From Manihot esculenta (lineage: Eukaryota > Streptophyta > Magnoliopsida > Malpighiales > Euphorbiaceae): a stretch of DNA of 64,000 bases. The notes below the pieces were generated by a model, which was given only the letters and a program-made list of their open reading frames with translations, did no database searches and was not told the origin of the DNA. The stretch is taken from the NCBI RefSeq assembly GCF_001659605.2, contig NC_035161.2:9099738-9163737 (forward strand). The letters run 5' to 3'. Of this stretch, positions 1-11,786 are shown piece after piece. Within the stretch, counting starts at the first letter, position 1. Each line of letters begins with the position of its first letter. Made by a program: the position numbers and the translations under genes.

Positions 1-148
1 CTGCATCAAAGACCTCCTAGGTCCTTTGATGTACCCTCTCGGCTGATGCTACACTATTGCACTCTTGGCAGAACAAGGGGAAAGTATCTATACCTTTCCT
101 CTCAAGAGAAACTCCTGTCAATCTCATGGATCAACGAGTACCTCTCAT
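1..148 (-). pseudogene. gag 5' end of element A, degenerate
   Basis: The start codon (complement of 146-148) opens with the same Met-Arg-Gly-Thr-Arg peptide as gag in E, F and K. The sixth codon is TGA where D has CGA, and indels relative to D follow. The match to D's gag start is clear over about 145 bases despite these breaks. Two CAG trinucleotides preceded by a pyrimidine tract lie just upstream of the ATG, as in the other elements. The rest of the gene is outside the window. Confidence 0.7.
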
Positions 149-740
149 TCTGCCTGCGGAAAAAGAGCACACACACAGAAACCATAGCAGCATCTGGCCC
201 ATGCAGTTACACACGAGTCCACCTCAACCATGGCACCACATAAACATAACATCATATGGGCATATCATCATGATATGATCCATGTGATAACACATGAACC
301 CCATACACATGCAAAGCATCTCATCTCATGGATGAACTGGTCACCAATAGCCCTCTACATATCCATCTCATCGTTATGTCTAACTATGCCAGGGGCACTA
401 CAGTCTCGCCTGAACTGCTCTTACTCTGTGCCAGTGGCGACTAAGCCACACCTGGTCTGTTCTATCTCATACATCTCATCTCATGCATACTGAGGGCTAG
501 AGGAACTTCCCAACAGGCATCCATAACATCAGATATCTCATATCCTCAATGCACATGTATCTCACATGGCATTACACATCATCATATAGACAGGACTCAA
601 CATCCTATCCTAGTGGACATGATCTTATCTTATTGTGCTTGCCCTCTAAGACAACCTCTTTCCGATGTGAGATCTCTCTAATCCCTGAGCATCTTAGCTC
701 AGCACACCGTACTCTAGAGGCCCTATGCTCTGATACCATC
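149..740 (-). other. Untranslated leader of element A with an LTR-derived segment
   Basis: This lies between the primer site and the gag ATG. It is about 590 bases, whereas the same region in E is 265. Positions 541-740 match the normal leader, for example the block with complement of GACAGGACTCAACATCC. Positions about 325-520 look instead like the middle of a Tekay LTR: 327-365 is close to the reverse complement of 4908-4946 in LTR B, and a CCAGG...CCTGG hairpin unit follows. I see no coding sequence here. Confidence 0.6.
727..738 (-). other. Primer binding site of element A (initiator tRNA-Met)
   Basis: The minus strand reads TGGTATCAGAGC, the usual 12-nt match to the 3' end of plant initiator tRNA-Met. 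It starts two bases inside the 5' LTR boundary at 741, which fixes the orientation of A. Confidence 0.9.
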
Positions 741-3265
741 TGTAACAGCCCGGAAACCGGTACCCTCTTTGTAACGGCCCAAACTGCTCGGCACTAGGAT
801 CCAGATCGACTTAAGGCCGCCTAGACCCGTAGTAAGCCTATCCTGAACTCTGTGTATCTGTTAAAATCCCATACATGATCCGACTGGACTATAACTGTTA
901 CAACTTGTCTGTAACACAACCAGACTTAACCTGTAAAACACTCTCTGGAGGTCCAATCATATGAACCAAAAGCTCAGACATACTAGTCTGAACTACCCCT
1001 CAGGGGCTAACCAGCGACGCTCTACCAAGTAACCTCCATGCACTATGCGCACTGCAGCATAGAACCCACTCTGTAAGGGTCAGCATATCATAAGTTAACT
1101 TGGTTACCATAGAGTCACAGGAATCAAACCTGGTCTTCTCTAGTGGTCTACTCTGTGGATCACAGGAATCAAACCTGGTCTTTCCTCTGTATCTACTATA
1201 TGTCACTGGGTTTTCGAAACACAACATATAGTAAGTCTGGTCTGACTCATTTCTCATCAAGAAACTTTAAAAACAGGATACATGTATATACCAAGGATTA
1301 AACATACACTATAGGCAAAAGCACATTCTATCTCATATACAACTCAATTGACTATCTATTACATCTCTTTACATACATCATTTGACATACATCATGTGAC
1401 ATACATCATGTGACATACATCATGTCCACACTATGCTATTACATATGCAATCCTTTAGCAACTCTGATGCTTCTACCCTTCCCAGCTACTCTGAACCTGC
1501 AAAACTGGGATTAAGGGAAAGGGATGAGCTTCTAAAGCCCAGTGAGTAGAAACACTGAAAACAGTTCATTCATACGCACTATATATGAAAATGCATCACA
1601 ACACAAGCATCTCAATATATCTTGGATTAGACATGACCCCAAAACTCCCTCGACGGGCTATTGAAGTCGCCTTGGTCCAATCCCCACTAAGGTAGACATG
1701 ACCCCAAAAATACCCTCTGTCAACACTGGCCCCCCAAAGGAGCTACACAGGGCATTCCAACAAGTAATTGCCCAACTGACCTGACACAATGACAGGAGCC
1801 GAAGCTTAGGCTATTGAGGTCGCCTGGGTCCACCTAATCTCTGATCACATAATATGCAATGCAACAACTTCGTGATTCTAATGCAAATCACCCTAATATA
1901 AATCATAGCATCCATGATGCATGAACTATGCTCATACAGTCTGTATCTTTTACTAAAATTAAGTTTAGTTCTACTCACCTCTGCTCCTCTGGCAGATACT
2001 GAACTGACTCTGCAACCTCTAACTCTGCTGACCTCCTCGATCTTTCGGGTCCAATCCTACACAAATGGACTCGAATGAGGTGTCAACTATACTCTGAACA
2101 ACTCTTAAACAATCCCCCCTGAACCTCTGAAAACAATCACATAAAGCATGCAAAAGAAGGCTGGACAGGACACTTTCGGCGGCAGGTTCGGCGGCCGAAT
2201 GTCCTCTCCAGAGACGAAACTCACATACTTTCGGCGGCCGAATCTCCTCTTTCGGCGGCCGAACCCTTTCGGGGGCATGGTTCGGGGGCCAAACCACACT
2301 CCAGAGACGAAAGTCTCCTTCCTTCGGCGGCACCTTCGGCGGCCGAACCGCCCCTCCAGAGACGAAAGTCCAATCCTTCGGGGGCAGGATTAGGCAGCCG
2401 AAACCACCTCCTCAACACGTTCGGCGGCCGAATCCTCTTTCGGCGGCCGAAGCTGGGTTCTCCAGTTAGGCAGAACCTTGCTCACCTCATACTCAACTTC
2501 CCCCAAACCTCACTCAACATGCATAAACACTTCTACTAACACATAGGGGCTTAGAACAAGCTCAAAACCCCAAAAACAACTCAAACAACATACAAAGGCA
2601 CAAAGGGTCCCTAGACCCTCACATGCACAACTCATGCAAAAACTCATGCATAACTCCCTTCTCCCTCCATAAAACTTGCTTAATACATCAGAAAACATAA
2701 GGATCAACACATACCTCTTGAAGAACAAAGGCTGGTGTGATCCCAAACTTGAAGATATGGAGATCCGAGCTCCAAAAGTCTCCAAGCTCCACCTCCTTGC
2801 TCCAAGCTCACAACTCTTGAATTCAAGGAGAAAACTCATGAAAACCTTAAAAGATTTGAAGAGAAACCATGAAATCAACCCAAGGAAAGCATGAACTCAC
2901 CTTAGCCCAAAAGAGAGAGAAACCTCCTCTTTTTCCAGAGCAAGGAGCCCTTTATAGGTGGTCAACCGCCCCTCCTTCGGCAGCCTAACCTGCATGCGAA
3001 ACCATGCAACGTTCGGCGGCCTAACTTGGAGTTCGGAAGCCAAACCTAAGGCACTTTCGGCGGCCGAACATTACCTTCGGCGGCCGAACCTGCATTTTGC
3101 CTCCTTAGTCTTTTCTCTTCAAAACTCATAGCCTTTCTAACATAAAACCTTTAAACCACTTAAAACCATCTTAAAACCTTTGTTTTACCCTTAGGGAAGG
3201 CTCCGACAACCTCGAATTCCACCGGACGGTAAGAATTCCGATGTCTGAACGAGCCGGGTATTACA
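741..3265 (-). repeat. 5' LTR of Tekay element A (2525 bp)
   Basis: The LTR begins TGTAATACCCGGC on the minus strand at 3265 and ends GTTACA at 741. A second GTTACA end lies 29 bases further in, with a degenerate primer-site-like stretch between the two, as in D. TTCGGC-N-GCCGAA palindromes cluster at 2174-2451 and 3011-3090. A TATAAA box (complement of 2951-2956) lies in the upstream part. Splice-donor-like sites follow on the minus strand at about 2903 (AAG/GTGAGT) and 2721 (AGAG/GTATGT). Subfamily as in D. Confidence 0.85.
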
Positions 3266-3363
3266 TCCCGATGGTGAAAGTCCTTTGGAATATCCACAAC
3301 ATAGAAGAATGTACCTGGGAGACACGGGAGTCTATGCTCCAGCAATATCCTTATCTCTTCTAA
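3266..3363 (+). pseudogene. End of pol (chromodomain tail) of element B
   Basis: The frame ending with TAA at 3361-3363 encodes the C-terminal tail of the chromodomain, with the Trp-Glu-Thr...Tyr-Pro...Leu-Phe ending also seen in E, F and K. Only this fragment is present because element A separates it from the rest. In this stretch the frame is open. Confidence 0.8.
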
Positions 3364-3424
3364 GGTGAGTGTTTTGTGTTTGGTATGTATGTTTATGTTT
3401 TATGCTATGTTATGCTTGTTTGGT

Positions 3425-3461
3425 GAACATTCGGGGACGAATGTTCTTAAGGGGGGGAGAA
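3425..3461 (+). promoter_or_regulatory. Hairpin and polypurine tract before the 3' LTR of B
   Basis: A 9-bp inverted repeat, GAACATTCG and CGAATGTTC around a GGGA loop (3425-3446), is followed by a purine run (3449-3461) that abuts the LTR. The purine run should prime plus-strand DNA synthesis. The hairpin recurs at the same place in D, E and F. Confidence 0.8.
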
Positions 3462-5536
3462 TGTAATACCCGGCTAGACTCCGGTATCGGAATTCCTACT
3501 GTCCGGTGGAATCTCGGATGTCAGAAACCTCTAGAAGGGTAAAAACATGTTTTTATAAAATGTCTTCATGTATTTTATGGTTTTAAGTAAGAAAGAAATT
3601 GAGTTTTGAATGAAAAAGACCATAGAGGGAAATCCAGGTTCGGCTGCCGAACCTCATGTTCAGCCGCCGAACATGCATGAGTTTTGGAGTCACCTTCGGC
3701 TTCCAAAGGTGGCATGGCCAGCCACCTATAAAAGGCCCCATGGCCGAAAATGGGCGGGTTTTCTCCCCTATTTTCGGCCAACGGTGAGTCCATGCCCTCC
3801 CATGATTGGTTTTGATGATTTTCCTCAAATCTTTCAAGTTTTAACAAGTGTTAACTTGGTTTTGAAGATTTTTGAAGCTAAGATCAAGTTTTGGAGCTTG
3901 GAGACCCAAGGAGCTAGATTTCTCCCATCTCCAAGTTAGGATCGTCTCTCCTCTCGATCTTCAAGAGGTAAGCTTAGATCCTACATTTCTTGTATGTTTT
4001 AAACAAGTTTTGAGGGGTTATGGGGTAAAAATGCATGTTTAGGTTAATGTTGAGTTTATGGATAATATGTGTTGTATGAGTTGCTATATGTGTTGTTGTT
4101 GGGGTTTAAGAGAGTGTGAGACCCCTATATGCTTGTTTGCTTGTGTATGCATGTTGTAGAATAGCTAAATGCATGTTTGAAAGGTTTCGGAGGCAAAATG
4201 TGCAAGAGGAGGCTGAGTTCTGCCCTTTTGGAAGAACTCAGGTTCAGCAGCCGAAGGACTTTCGGCCGCCGAACCTGCCTGTGGAGGCAAGCTTTTGGCT
4301 GCCGAACCCTGCCCCCGAAAGTTGGACTTTCAGCCGCCGAACTTGCCGCCGAAAGTGCCCTGTTCAGCCTTCCTTTGCATGATTTCAGTTATTGTTTTAA
4401 GGTGTTTTAGGGGGTTTTTGGGGAGGTGTTTAGAGTCATGTTCATGTATGTTTGGTCCCTCATTTAAGTCCACCTGCATAGGTTCGGACCCGAGGAACCG
4501 AGGACCCCAGCAGTGAGATAGCTGCTTCAGAGTCTTTTCAGAGCTAGCTTGAGGTGAGTAGAATGAATCTTTATGTTTCAAAACAAATAAATCAATTTTG
4601 AGCATGTTCATGCATCACGAATGCCATGGGATATATTAGGTTGTTTGCATTAGAATTCACGAATATGTTGCATTGCACAATATGATGTTGTTGTGGATGA
4701 ACATTGGATGATCCATTAGCCCTCGTATGAAATGATATGGTATGATATGTTGATGTTACGGTACGAAAGTCCAGGAAGACCCATTCTACTTCCCTGGCAC
4801 TATGTAAGAGAAAGTCCAGGAAGATCCATTCTACGTCCCTGACACCTTGGAATGTTATGATATGTTATGTAAGAGAAAGACCAGGACCCATTCCACGTTC
4901 TGGCACTATTGGAAATATAGAGGGCTATTGGTGACAAGTTCATCTTTAATGTGAATTGTTTGTGATGTGATGCATTTTATGAAAGCATGAATTTTAATAT
5001 AATGTTTTATTATTCTGCTCACTAGGCTCTAGTAGCTCACCCCATTCCCTTAACCCCCAAGTTTGCAGGTACGGGCTAGATCAGGAAGTCAGCAAGAGTA
5101 AAGAAGTCATGTTTTATGTAATAGTTAGAAGTGAACATGAAAAAATAATGTATTGTAATATTGTGATGTAAGATATTGTTCAGTTATGTGTATGAGGATT
5201 AGAATTGTGCTTGACCCTATTATGTATAGTTAATCCCTTTTTGGTACATGATCTTTTTAATGATGTTTATGTAAACCAAGCTTAATGTATAATATGTTAC
5301 CCCATTGGAGCATTTGATGAGGGCTCCAGTGTGGGGTTTTATGGTTATAAGTTTGTGCATGCACAGGTTAAGCTTGGTGAATGAAAGAAGAAAGTTTAAA
5401 TTTTTATATATATGTATGATCATGTACGGGATTTAACAGGTATACAGGAGGTATTTTAGGCTTGCTACGGGTCCCAGTGGCCTTAAGCCGATCCAGATCC
5501 TAGCGCCGGTAGCGGTCCGGTTTTCGGGTCGTTACA
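3462..5536 (+). repeat. 3' LTR of Tekay element B (2075 bp)
   Basis: It starts TGTAATACCCGGC and ends GGGTCGTTACA. A TATAAAA box lies at 3727-3733. Palindrome clusters lie at 3639-3672 and 4242-4354. Donor-like sites are near 3782 (GTGAGT), 3967 (GTAAGC) and 4553 (GTGAGT). Tandem hairpin units with the CCAGG...CCTGG theme lie at about 4760-4905. Confidence 0.9.
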
Positions 5537-7423
5537 ATAAGGATCATGTATCAAAATGGATTCACTATAAACTCTAGGGTCAAGCACAATAGTAATCCTC
5601 AATATAATTCTATACAATATCTTACATTGCATTACATTACATAAACTTTCATGTCCACAACTAACTATTACATACACTATGTCTTTAATCTTGCTAACCT
5701 CCTGGTCTATCCCGAACCTGCAAGCCTGGGGGTTAAGGGAAAGGGGTGAGCTACTAGAGCCCAATGAGTAGAATAGTAAAACAATATATTAAAATTTATG
5801 CTTTCATGAAATGCATCACATCACAAACAAATCACATCAAAGATGGACTTGTCACCAATAGCCCTATACACATTCCAATGGTGCCAGGGGGCGTAGAATG
5901 GGTCCCACTGGTCTTTCTCTTAAACATAACATAACATAGCATATCCAATATGCCAGGGGGCGTAGAATGGGCCCGCTGGTCTTTCTCTTACATAGTGCCA
6001 GGGGCGTAGAATGGGCCTCACTGGACTTCGTACCGTATCATCGTCATCATATCATATCGAGGGCTTATGGGTCATCCAACATCCATCCACATCAACATCA
6101 TAATATGCAATGCAATATATTCGTGAATTCTAATGCAAACAACTTAGTATATATCATGGCAATCGTGATGCATGAACATACTCAAAATTTATTTGCTTTG
6201 AAACATAAAGATCTATTCTACTCACCTCAGGCTGACTCTGAACAGACTCTGAAGCAGCTATCTCACTGCTGGGGTCCTCGGTTCCTCGGGTCTGAACCTA
6301 CACAGGTGGACTCAAATGAGGGACCAAACATATACTATCATGACTCTAAACATCTCCCCAAAAACCCCCTAAAACACCCTAAAACATTCATAGAAAACAT
6401 GAAAAGGAAGGCTGAACAGGGCACCTTCGGCGGCACCTTCAGCGGCCGAAAGTCCCTCCAGAGCCGAAACTCAGGCACCTTCGACGGCCGAAAGTCCCTT
6501 CTAGAGCCGAAAGTCCAACTTTCGGGGGCGAGTTTAGGCGGCCAAAACATGCCACCACAGGCAGGTTCAGCGGCCGAACATGGCTTCGGCTGCCGAACCT
6601 GAGTTCTTCCAGAATGGGAGAACTCAAGCCTCTCACACACACATGCCTCCCAAACTCTTCAAACTCATACACAACATTCCTAAGCATGCATAAACATGTA
6701 TTCAAGCATATAGGGGTCTCAAACTAGCCTAAACATCAACATAGCAACACATTTACCATAAAAGGTACATAAATCCTAACACTTAAGATCTACTCTAAAC
6801 ATGCATGATATACCCTTATAACCCCTCAAAACTTACTTAAAACATAAGAGAGGGTGAGGATCTACTCTTACCTCTTGAAGATCGAGAGGAGGGGCGATCC
6901 AAACTTGGAGATGTAGGGAAACGAACTCCTGAGGTCTCCAAGCTTCTAAAACCTTGATCTTAGCTTTAAAATCTTCAAAACATGGTAAAAACTCATAAAA
7001 ACTCTGAGAGATTTGAAGGAAAACATCAAAACTAACCATGGTAGGGCATGGACTCACCTTTGCCCGAAAATGGAGAAGAAAACTCGCCCATTTTCGGACA
7101 TGGGGCCTTTTATAGGTGGCTGGCCATACCACCTTCGGAGGCCAAAGGTGCTTCCACAACTCCACCATGTTCGACGGCCGAACTTGACATTCGGCGGCAG
7201 CAAAAGGGAGCCACTTTCGGCGGCCGAACATGAGATTCGGCGGCCGAACCTGGGATTTCCCTTCAAAACTTTCTTAATCAAACCATAAAAACATGTAAAA
7301 ATATTTTAGAAAACCTTTATTTTACCCCTCTAGAAGGCTCCGACATCCAAGAAATTCTGGATTCCAACGGCGATTCCGCCGGAAGGTAGGAATTCCGATG
7401 CCGGGGTCTAGCCCGGTATTACA
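5537..7423 (-). repeat. Truncated minus-strand Tekay LTR (C)
   Basis: It starts TGTAATACCGGGC on the minus strand at 7423 and is cut at 5537, where element B inserted. The missing 3' end should lie left of the window. A TATAAAA box is at complement 7108-7114; palindromes lie at 6425-6599 and about 7170-7248; hairpin units lie at about 5880-6030. At 7424 the sequence changes to the Tat-like gag remnant, so C inserted into that element. Whether C is a solo LTR or part of a full element cannot be seen here. Confidence 0.85.
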
Positions 7424-8084
7424 TCCTAGGGAAAGAAAGTCATCGTAGAGACTTCAAGGACTCAGAAAAAGGCAATCCAGACTTAGTCCAAAGGGAAGGA
7501 TAAGTCCAAGGAAGAGGAGACATCAGATGATGTTCCCAAGGACACTAGCTGAAAATTGGTATGGTTTTATAAAGATTCCAGGAAGGATAGGAAGAGAACA
7601 AAAGGACGGGTCAGAAGTAAGGCCAAAAGCCGGAGAAGCAGGGGTATGAGGGAGATTACAGAAGTTACCGATCTCCCGAGGAAGGAGTAATCGAGATAAG
7701 TACAAGAAATATACGCCATTGAACGACTCACGAACACATATTCTAATATGAATTAGGAAAAATGACAAGAAGATCAGGTGGCCTCTCAAACTCAACTCTA
7801 AGAAAGCCGAAAAAAGAGATAGGACTAGGTATTGCCATTTTCATGGAGACCACAAACATGTAATGGAGGAGTATTGGCAATTGAAAGATAAGATCGATAG
7901 GTTAGTAGGGAACGACACACTTCGAAAGTTCATCAGAAAAAGTAAAAAAAACAGGAGGCTCGAGGTAACAATTCCTGAAACCACCCCTAATAGTGAATTT
8001 ATGGAGGTTATTCATGTGATTGCAGAAGGACCGAGTGTTAATAGGAGGACAATAAGGAGAATATCACAGATGTCTAGCTCTTGA
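7424..8084 (+). pseudogene. Tat-type gag fragment
   Basis: One frame from 7707 to 8084 gives a Tat-like gag segment: a Tyr-Thr-Pro-Leu-Asn start, then a Tyr-Cys-x-Phe-His-x-Asp-His-x-His zinc-binding-like motif near 7836-7865 and a following Gln-Leu-Lys-Asp-x-Ile-x-x-Leu helix typical of these proteins. An in-frame TGA is at 7752-7754. The upstream 280 bases look like degenerate gag but carry several stops. The stretch ends with a TGA at 8082-8084. The family assignment rests on motif recognition only. Confidence 0.6.
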
Positions 8085-9380
8085 GTCAAACTCTGAGTTT
8101 TGAAATCGGTCAAGTCAGACGACCGACTCTTTTATTTTATTCTTAGAAAAATATTTGCGATTTTTGAAAATGTTATAAAACTAGGGTGTATTCTTCAAGT
8201 TTCTTTTTTGGTAAAAAAATCAGAGTCGTTGGATGGATGAAAGCATGGAGATAATAACAAAGGCCATAAGGCAATCGCCAGGCCATTCGGGCATGGGTCT
8301 CGTATATAATTCAGGCATTGGTTCGTGGAAATAAACATTCAGAAAAGGCCATAAGGCCATTCGAATATGGATCCCACATAAAAAGGCCACAAGGCCATCC
8401 AGGTGTTAGTCTCGTTTCATAAAAAAAATCTAAGGCATCTAGTGTCAAGCCGCAAGACGGATATAAGGCAAGCCGACCTACTGGGTGTTACTCCTGCTTC
8501 ACAAAGAAACCTAAGGCATCTAAGGCCTTAGATGCCTTAGATTTCTTCAAGGCATGGAGATAATAACAAAGGCCATAAGGCAATCGCCAGGCCATCCGAG
8601 CATGGTTCCCGTATATAATTCGGGCATTGTTCACGAAAATAAATATTCACAAAAGGCCACAAGGCCATTCGGGTATGGATCCCACATAACAAGGCCACAA
8701 GGCCATCCGGATGTTAGCCCTGTTTCATAAAAAAAATCTAAGACATCTAATGCCAGGCCGCAAGGCAGGTATAAAGTAGGCCAACCTATCAGGTATTACT
8801 CTTGCTTCACAAAGAAATCTAAGGCATCTAAGGCCAGGCCATAGGGGGAGTATAAGCCATGCCAAAAAAAATAGGCGCTGGTCCTATAATCAAGATAATG
8901 AAGCCAGGCCACAAAACGGGTTCTGCTAGGCCAAAATATCGAGCATTGGTCTAATAATCAAGGCATTCATGCTAGACTGACAGATGAAAGGTGGTTACCC
9001 ACCAAGCTCAATGACCGAGTATTAATCCCATTCAAATGTCTAAAGCATGGGATACCCGTACATAAGGCGGGTATCAGCCAGACTCAGCCATAGGGTGATA
9101 GTCCCATATCAAGATTTCTTCAAAGCTATTTCATGTCAAAAGGCAAGTAACCGCAGGTTGTGAACCTGGGTGTCGGTCCTGCGTTTACGAAAAAGGATAG
9201 GCTATCTTATGACCAGTAGAGGTATTATGATTGGGTGTTGACCCTTTAACTATTTTTATCAGTTATTTAAGTTTGGTTCGACAAGCTAATGGAAGAGGGT
9301 TGCGGGTGAGTACCGATCATACAAAATATAAAAAATGAAGATAATGACAAAAAATACTTTTCATTAAAATTCTCGAAAGG
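8085..9380. repeat. Repeat-rich non-coding spacer with a 309-bp tandem duplication
   Basis: Two direct copies of a roughly 309-bp unit lie at 8244-8552 and 8553 to about 8855; both begin CATGGAGATAATAACAAAGG. Inside the units, short modules such as AAGGCCACAAGGCCATCC recur. A perfect 30-bp palindrome sits at 8511-8540 at the end of the first copy. Weaker copies of the modules continue to about 9240. No open frame of note is present on either strand. Confidence 0.75.
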
Positions 9381-11352
9381 TTACAAAGAGGGAGGGATGA
9401 CTTCATGAGTCTTTACTACACCAGCATTCTCTACATCTATTATATTTTCCACAGGGACCTGATCAATGTCATCAATCCTTCCCTCCACATGCTTGTCCTC
9501 TTCTTGCTCCTCCTCTGGAAGAATGTTGTCTATCCAAGCAAAGTCCTTAGAAGAGAACCACTTAATTAGCTCCTTCTTCACATAATCTTGCCCCTTGACA
9601 AACATCTCTCCTTCTTGGGCCACCATTTCTTGAAACTCAGCTTCTAGTTCAGCAATTCTATTGGAGGCAGGCCGGTTCTCCTCGACTTGCGATTGCAGCT
9701 CCTGGACTTGGCGCTGAAGAATGGCCACTTGATCCTCAACACTTTTAGCCCGATTCTCAAGAGCAACACGAGAAGTGTTGGCCTCACCCAGGACTGCTTA
9801 GAGTTTATCCACCGACTCCAGAGTCTCTTTCATGGTGCCCTCCATCTCATCAACCCGAGTTTTTAGCCTCAAACATTCCTCTGCTAGAAGCCTCATGTCT
9901 GTTTCTTGAGCACCAAACTCCTGCCTTAGGACTTTGTTACGCTCCTTAGCCATGAAGACACAAAGGGCATTCTCCAGTGTAGAATGCATGGCATTATCAA
10001 AAGATCGTCCGTCTGAAGTTCATTCAGACGGTGATGGTCCTCGGGCCTTAAGGTGTTCATAGTTAACAAGATGGCCAAGGAGGGATAATCAAGAAGACAA
10101 GGCATCCGGGTTAGTGCCAAGGCCATGCATTGGATGTTAGGGGGCCATGAGGAGTCAACCCCCACATTCACAAGAACGGGCTCAATAAGAGCATGAGCGA
10201 TAACAGAAGGCTCGAAAATAGGGGCAGACTCAGATGTGCCCATGGCAAAAGACTCAGGCTGCAGGTGGGCCGACTCTTCTACTATAGGTGGGGGAGGAGG
10301 AGGAAGCATGATCACTTCTTCTATTTTTTGGGCACGCTTGGAAGGGGGATCGATTGTCCCAGCGATAGCATTGCCCTTACGAGTAGTTTGTGTCGCCTTA
10401 GTAAATCTGCTTTTAGACCAAGCCATATCTGCAAAAAGAGAAAAGTAAGTAAGTAAGACAGTTTGAAATCTAAAAAAGGCATAAAGAGAAGTACCATGAT
10501 CTCTAGTCAGGAAGGTGCCTTCCCTAAAGCTGGGGAGGCTGGGCAGGTGAGAACCCTGAGCTTGGCTCACCTAAAGATGACTCCGCCAGAACAAAATGAC
10601 ATTTCTCACCGCTTGAGTATGTCAATTTTTTTCAGAGATTTAGCCATTGTCAAAAGGGAGGCTAAAGCCCCATCCTTCTCCCTCCTTGGTGGGACCCCAT
10701 CTTTCCTCAGCTCCACCTAAAAGTGCCAACTCGTTTAAAGGCAACCAAAACCCCCAGATGTCCAATGATGAAGGACCAAAAACTTGTTTTTCCACCGTTT
10801 CAGTAAAAAAGGTATCTAGTTGAATATGGTTTGACATTTTCACCTACTAAAAAATCAGAATTCTTCATTTTTTCGGGTACCCAACTAGTACAACTGGGAG
10901 AAAAGGGTTATGCTCAGTTCAATGTTGTTATTAAGGCAGACGAACCAGAAAGCCACCAAGATCGTCCAACTATTGGGGTGCAACTGGGCAATCAAAAGCT
11001 TATGGAACCGAAAAACATCAATAAAAAATGGGTTTATGGGGAACCAAAGACCCGCCTTCAGCTGCTCCTCGAAGACCATAATAGTGTCCTTCGCAGGAAT
11101 CAGATCATTTATACGAACGCATGGAGAAGGGGCAAAGATGCGAAAAAACTCTCGAGGAATTTTGTATGTATCATAAAAATGCTCTACATCTTGCTCCAAT
11201 AGGACGGACAAGATGTCGCTAATAGAGCTACCTTCGCTTTCTGGAGCCTCCCTCAATAGAACGATAAGGGTTAGAGCTCGGATGGGTCCGTTAAAGGAGG
11301 AACTTGAAGAGAAACCTCCACTGGGGGTAAAAGAAGAGAAAGAAGGAAACAA
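9381..11352 (-). pseudogene. Antisense ORF of the Tat-like element, 'putative gypsy type transposon' (PF04195-like) family, degenerate
   Basis: Read from 11352 down, the first exon encodes a Ser/Phe/Pro-rich start, then a block around Phe-Ala-Pro-Ser-Pro-x-x-Arg-Ile-Asn-Asp and Leu-x-Pro-Asn-Ser-Trp that I recognise as the PF04195 domain of plant gypsy-associated proteins. Stops and frameshifts follow (TAG near 10882, TGA near 10860). A short intron is supported by a GT at 10494 and an AG at 10429-10430, 66 bases. The next exon has a Pro-rich run, a His-His-Arg-Leu-x-x-Leu-x-Thr-Asp-Asp-Leu motif and then long heptad-like coiled coils (about 9990-9590), ending at a TGA at 9381-9383. Function is unknown. 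It is no longer intact. Confidence 0.65.
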
Positions 11353-11429
11353 AAATTACCGTAGAAAGTATAAATGGAAAAGAAGGTGCAGTCGATTCTT
11401 TTTGAAAGCAAGAGATCGCAGTTGAAAAC

Positions 11430-11617
11430 TATAGAAATATAATATTTTGTTATTGTTGTTCTCAATAGAGATTACAACCTATTTATAGGTGAGAGACCGT
11501 ATCTAAACAGGAAGGAAAATAAAGTCTATAATTATACAATCCTAAGATTAAGTAACTGATCCATCTATCAATATTTACTTACTATATTAACATATTTACT
11601 TCCTATAACTTATAACA
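11430..11617 (-). repeat. 3' LTR of the copia-like element (188 bp)
   Basis: On the minus strand it starts TGTTATAAG and ends CTATA, where the other copy ends CTACA, so the last CA dinucleotide is mutated. Otherwise it is nearly identical to 29565-29752. It lies just upstream of the antisense pseudogene of the Tat-like element. Confidence 0.85.
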
Positions 11618-11786
11618 CTCCCCCTCAAGTTGGAGCATAAATATTAATAATGTCCAACTTGTTACATATATAATCAATTTCAGCCATAAAAACAACCAAC
11701 CCAAAACAATCAAAATAAACAAAGGATCAGAAGAACAGAATCCGTGAACAGTAGCCGTGAACAGTTCCCGTGAACAATACCCGATG
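11618..11786 (-). other. 3' internal segment of the copia-like element with polypurine tract
   Basis: The minus strand has CTTGAGGGGGAG next to the LTR, a good plus-strand primer. Near 11745-11786 a short GAACAGT module repeats. Element D inserted at 11786/11787; the last five bases CGATG (11782-11786) pair with TGATG at 28656-28660 as its target duplication. Confidence 0.75.

Larger units (their letters stand above)
1..3265 (-). mobile_element. Tekay-type Ty3/gypsy element A, 5' part (runs off the left edge)
   Basis: This is the 5' end of a minus-strand chromovirus: 5' LTR (741-3265), primer binding site, leader and the first 148 bases of gag. Its right LTR end lies directly against the last part of another element's pol (from 3266), so A inserted into element B. 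The adjoining target bases are TCCCG; the other copy of the target duplication and the rest of A lie outside the window. The gag start is already broken by stops and indels, so A is probably an old or non-autonomous copy. Its LTR is closest to that of element D. Confidence 0.85.
3266..5536 (+). mobile_element. Tekay element B, 3' part
   Basis: The last 98 bases of pol, the 3' untranslated stretch with hairpin and polypurine tract, and a complete 3' LTR (3462-5536) remain. The 5' part is separated by element A, which inserted at 3265/3266; it should continue beyond the left edge. B lies inside a minus-strand LTR (C), whose surviving part starts at 5537. Confidence 0.85.

Noticed and set aside
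2148..2393. Several overlapping frames on both strands rich in Ser-Ala-Ala-Glu, Arg-Arg-Pro-Asn and Phe-Gly-Gly-Arg, here and in every Tekay LTR
   Set aside because: These are the three reading frames of the TTCGGC-N-GCCGAA palindrome arrays on each strand. They recur wherever the array occurs and have no constant start or end.
8244..8860. Direct repeats that could be taken for a CRISPR array
   Set aside because: The unit is about 309 bp, only two copies exist, there are no unique short spacers and the setting is plant nuclear DNA.
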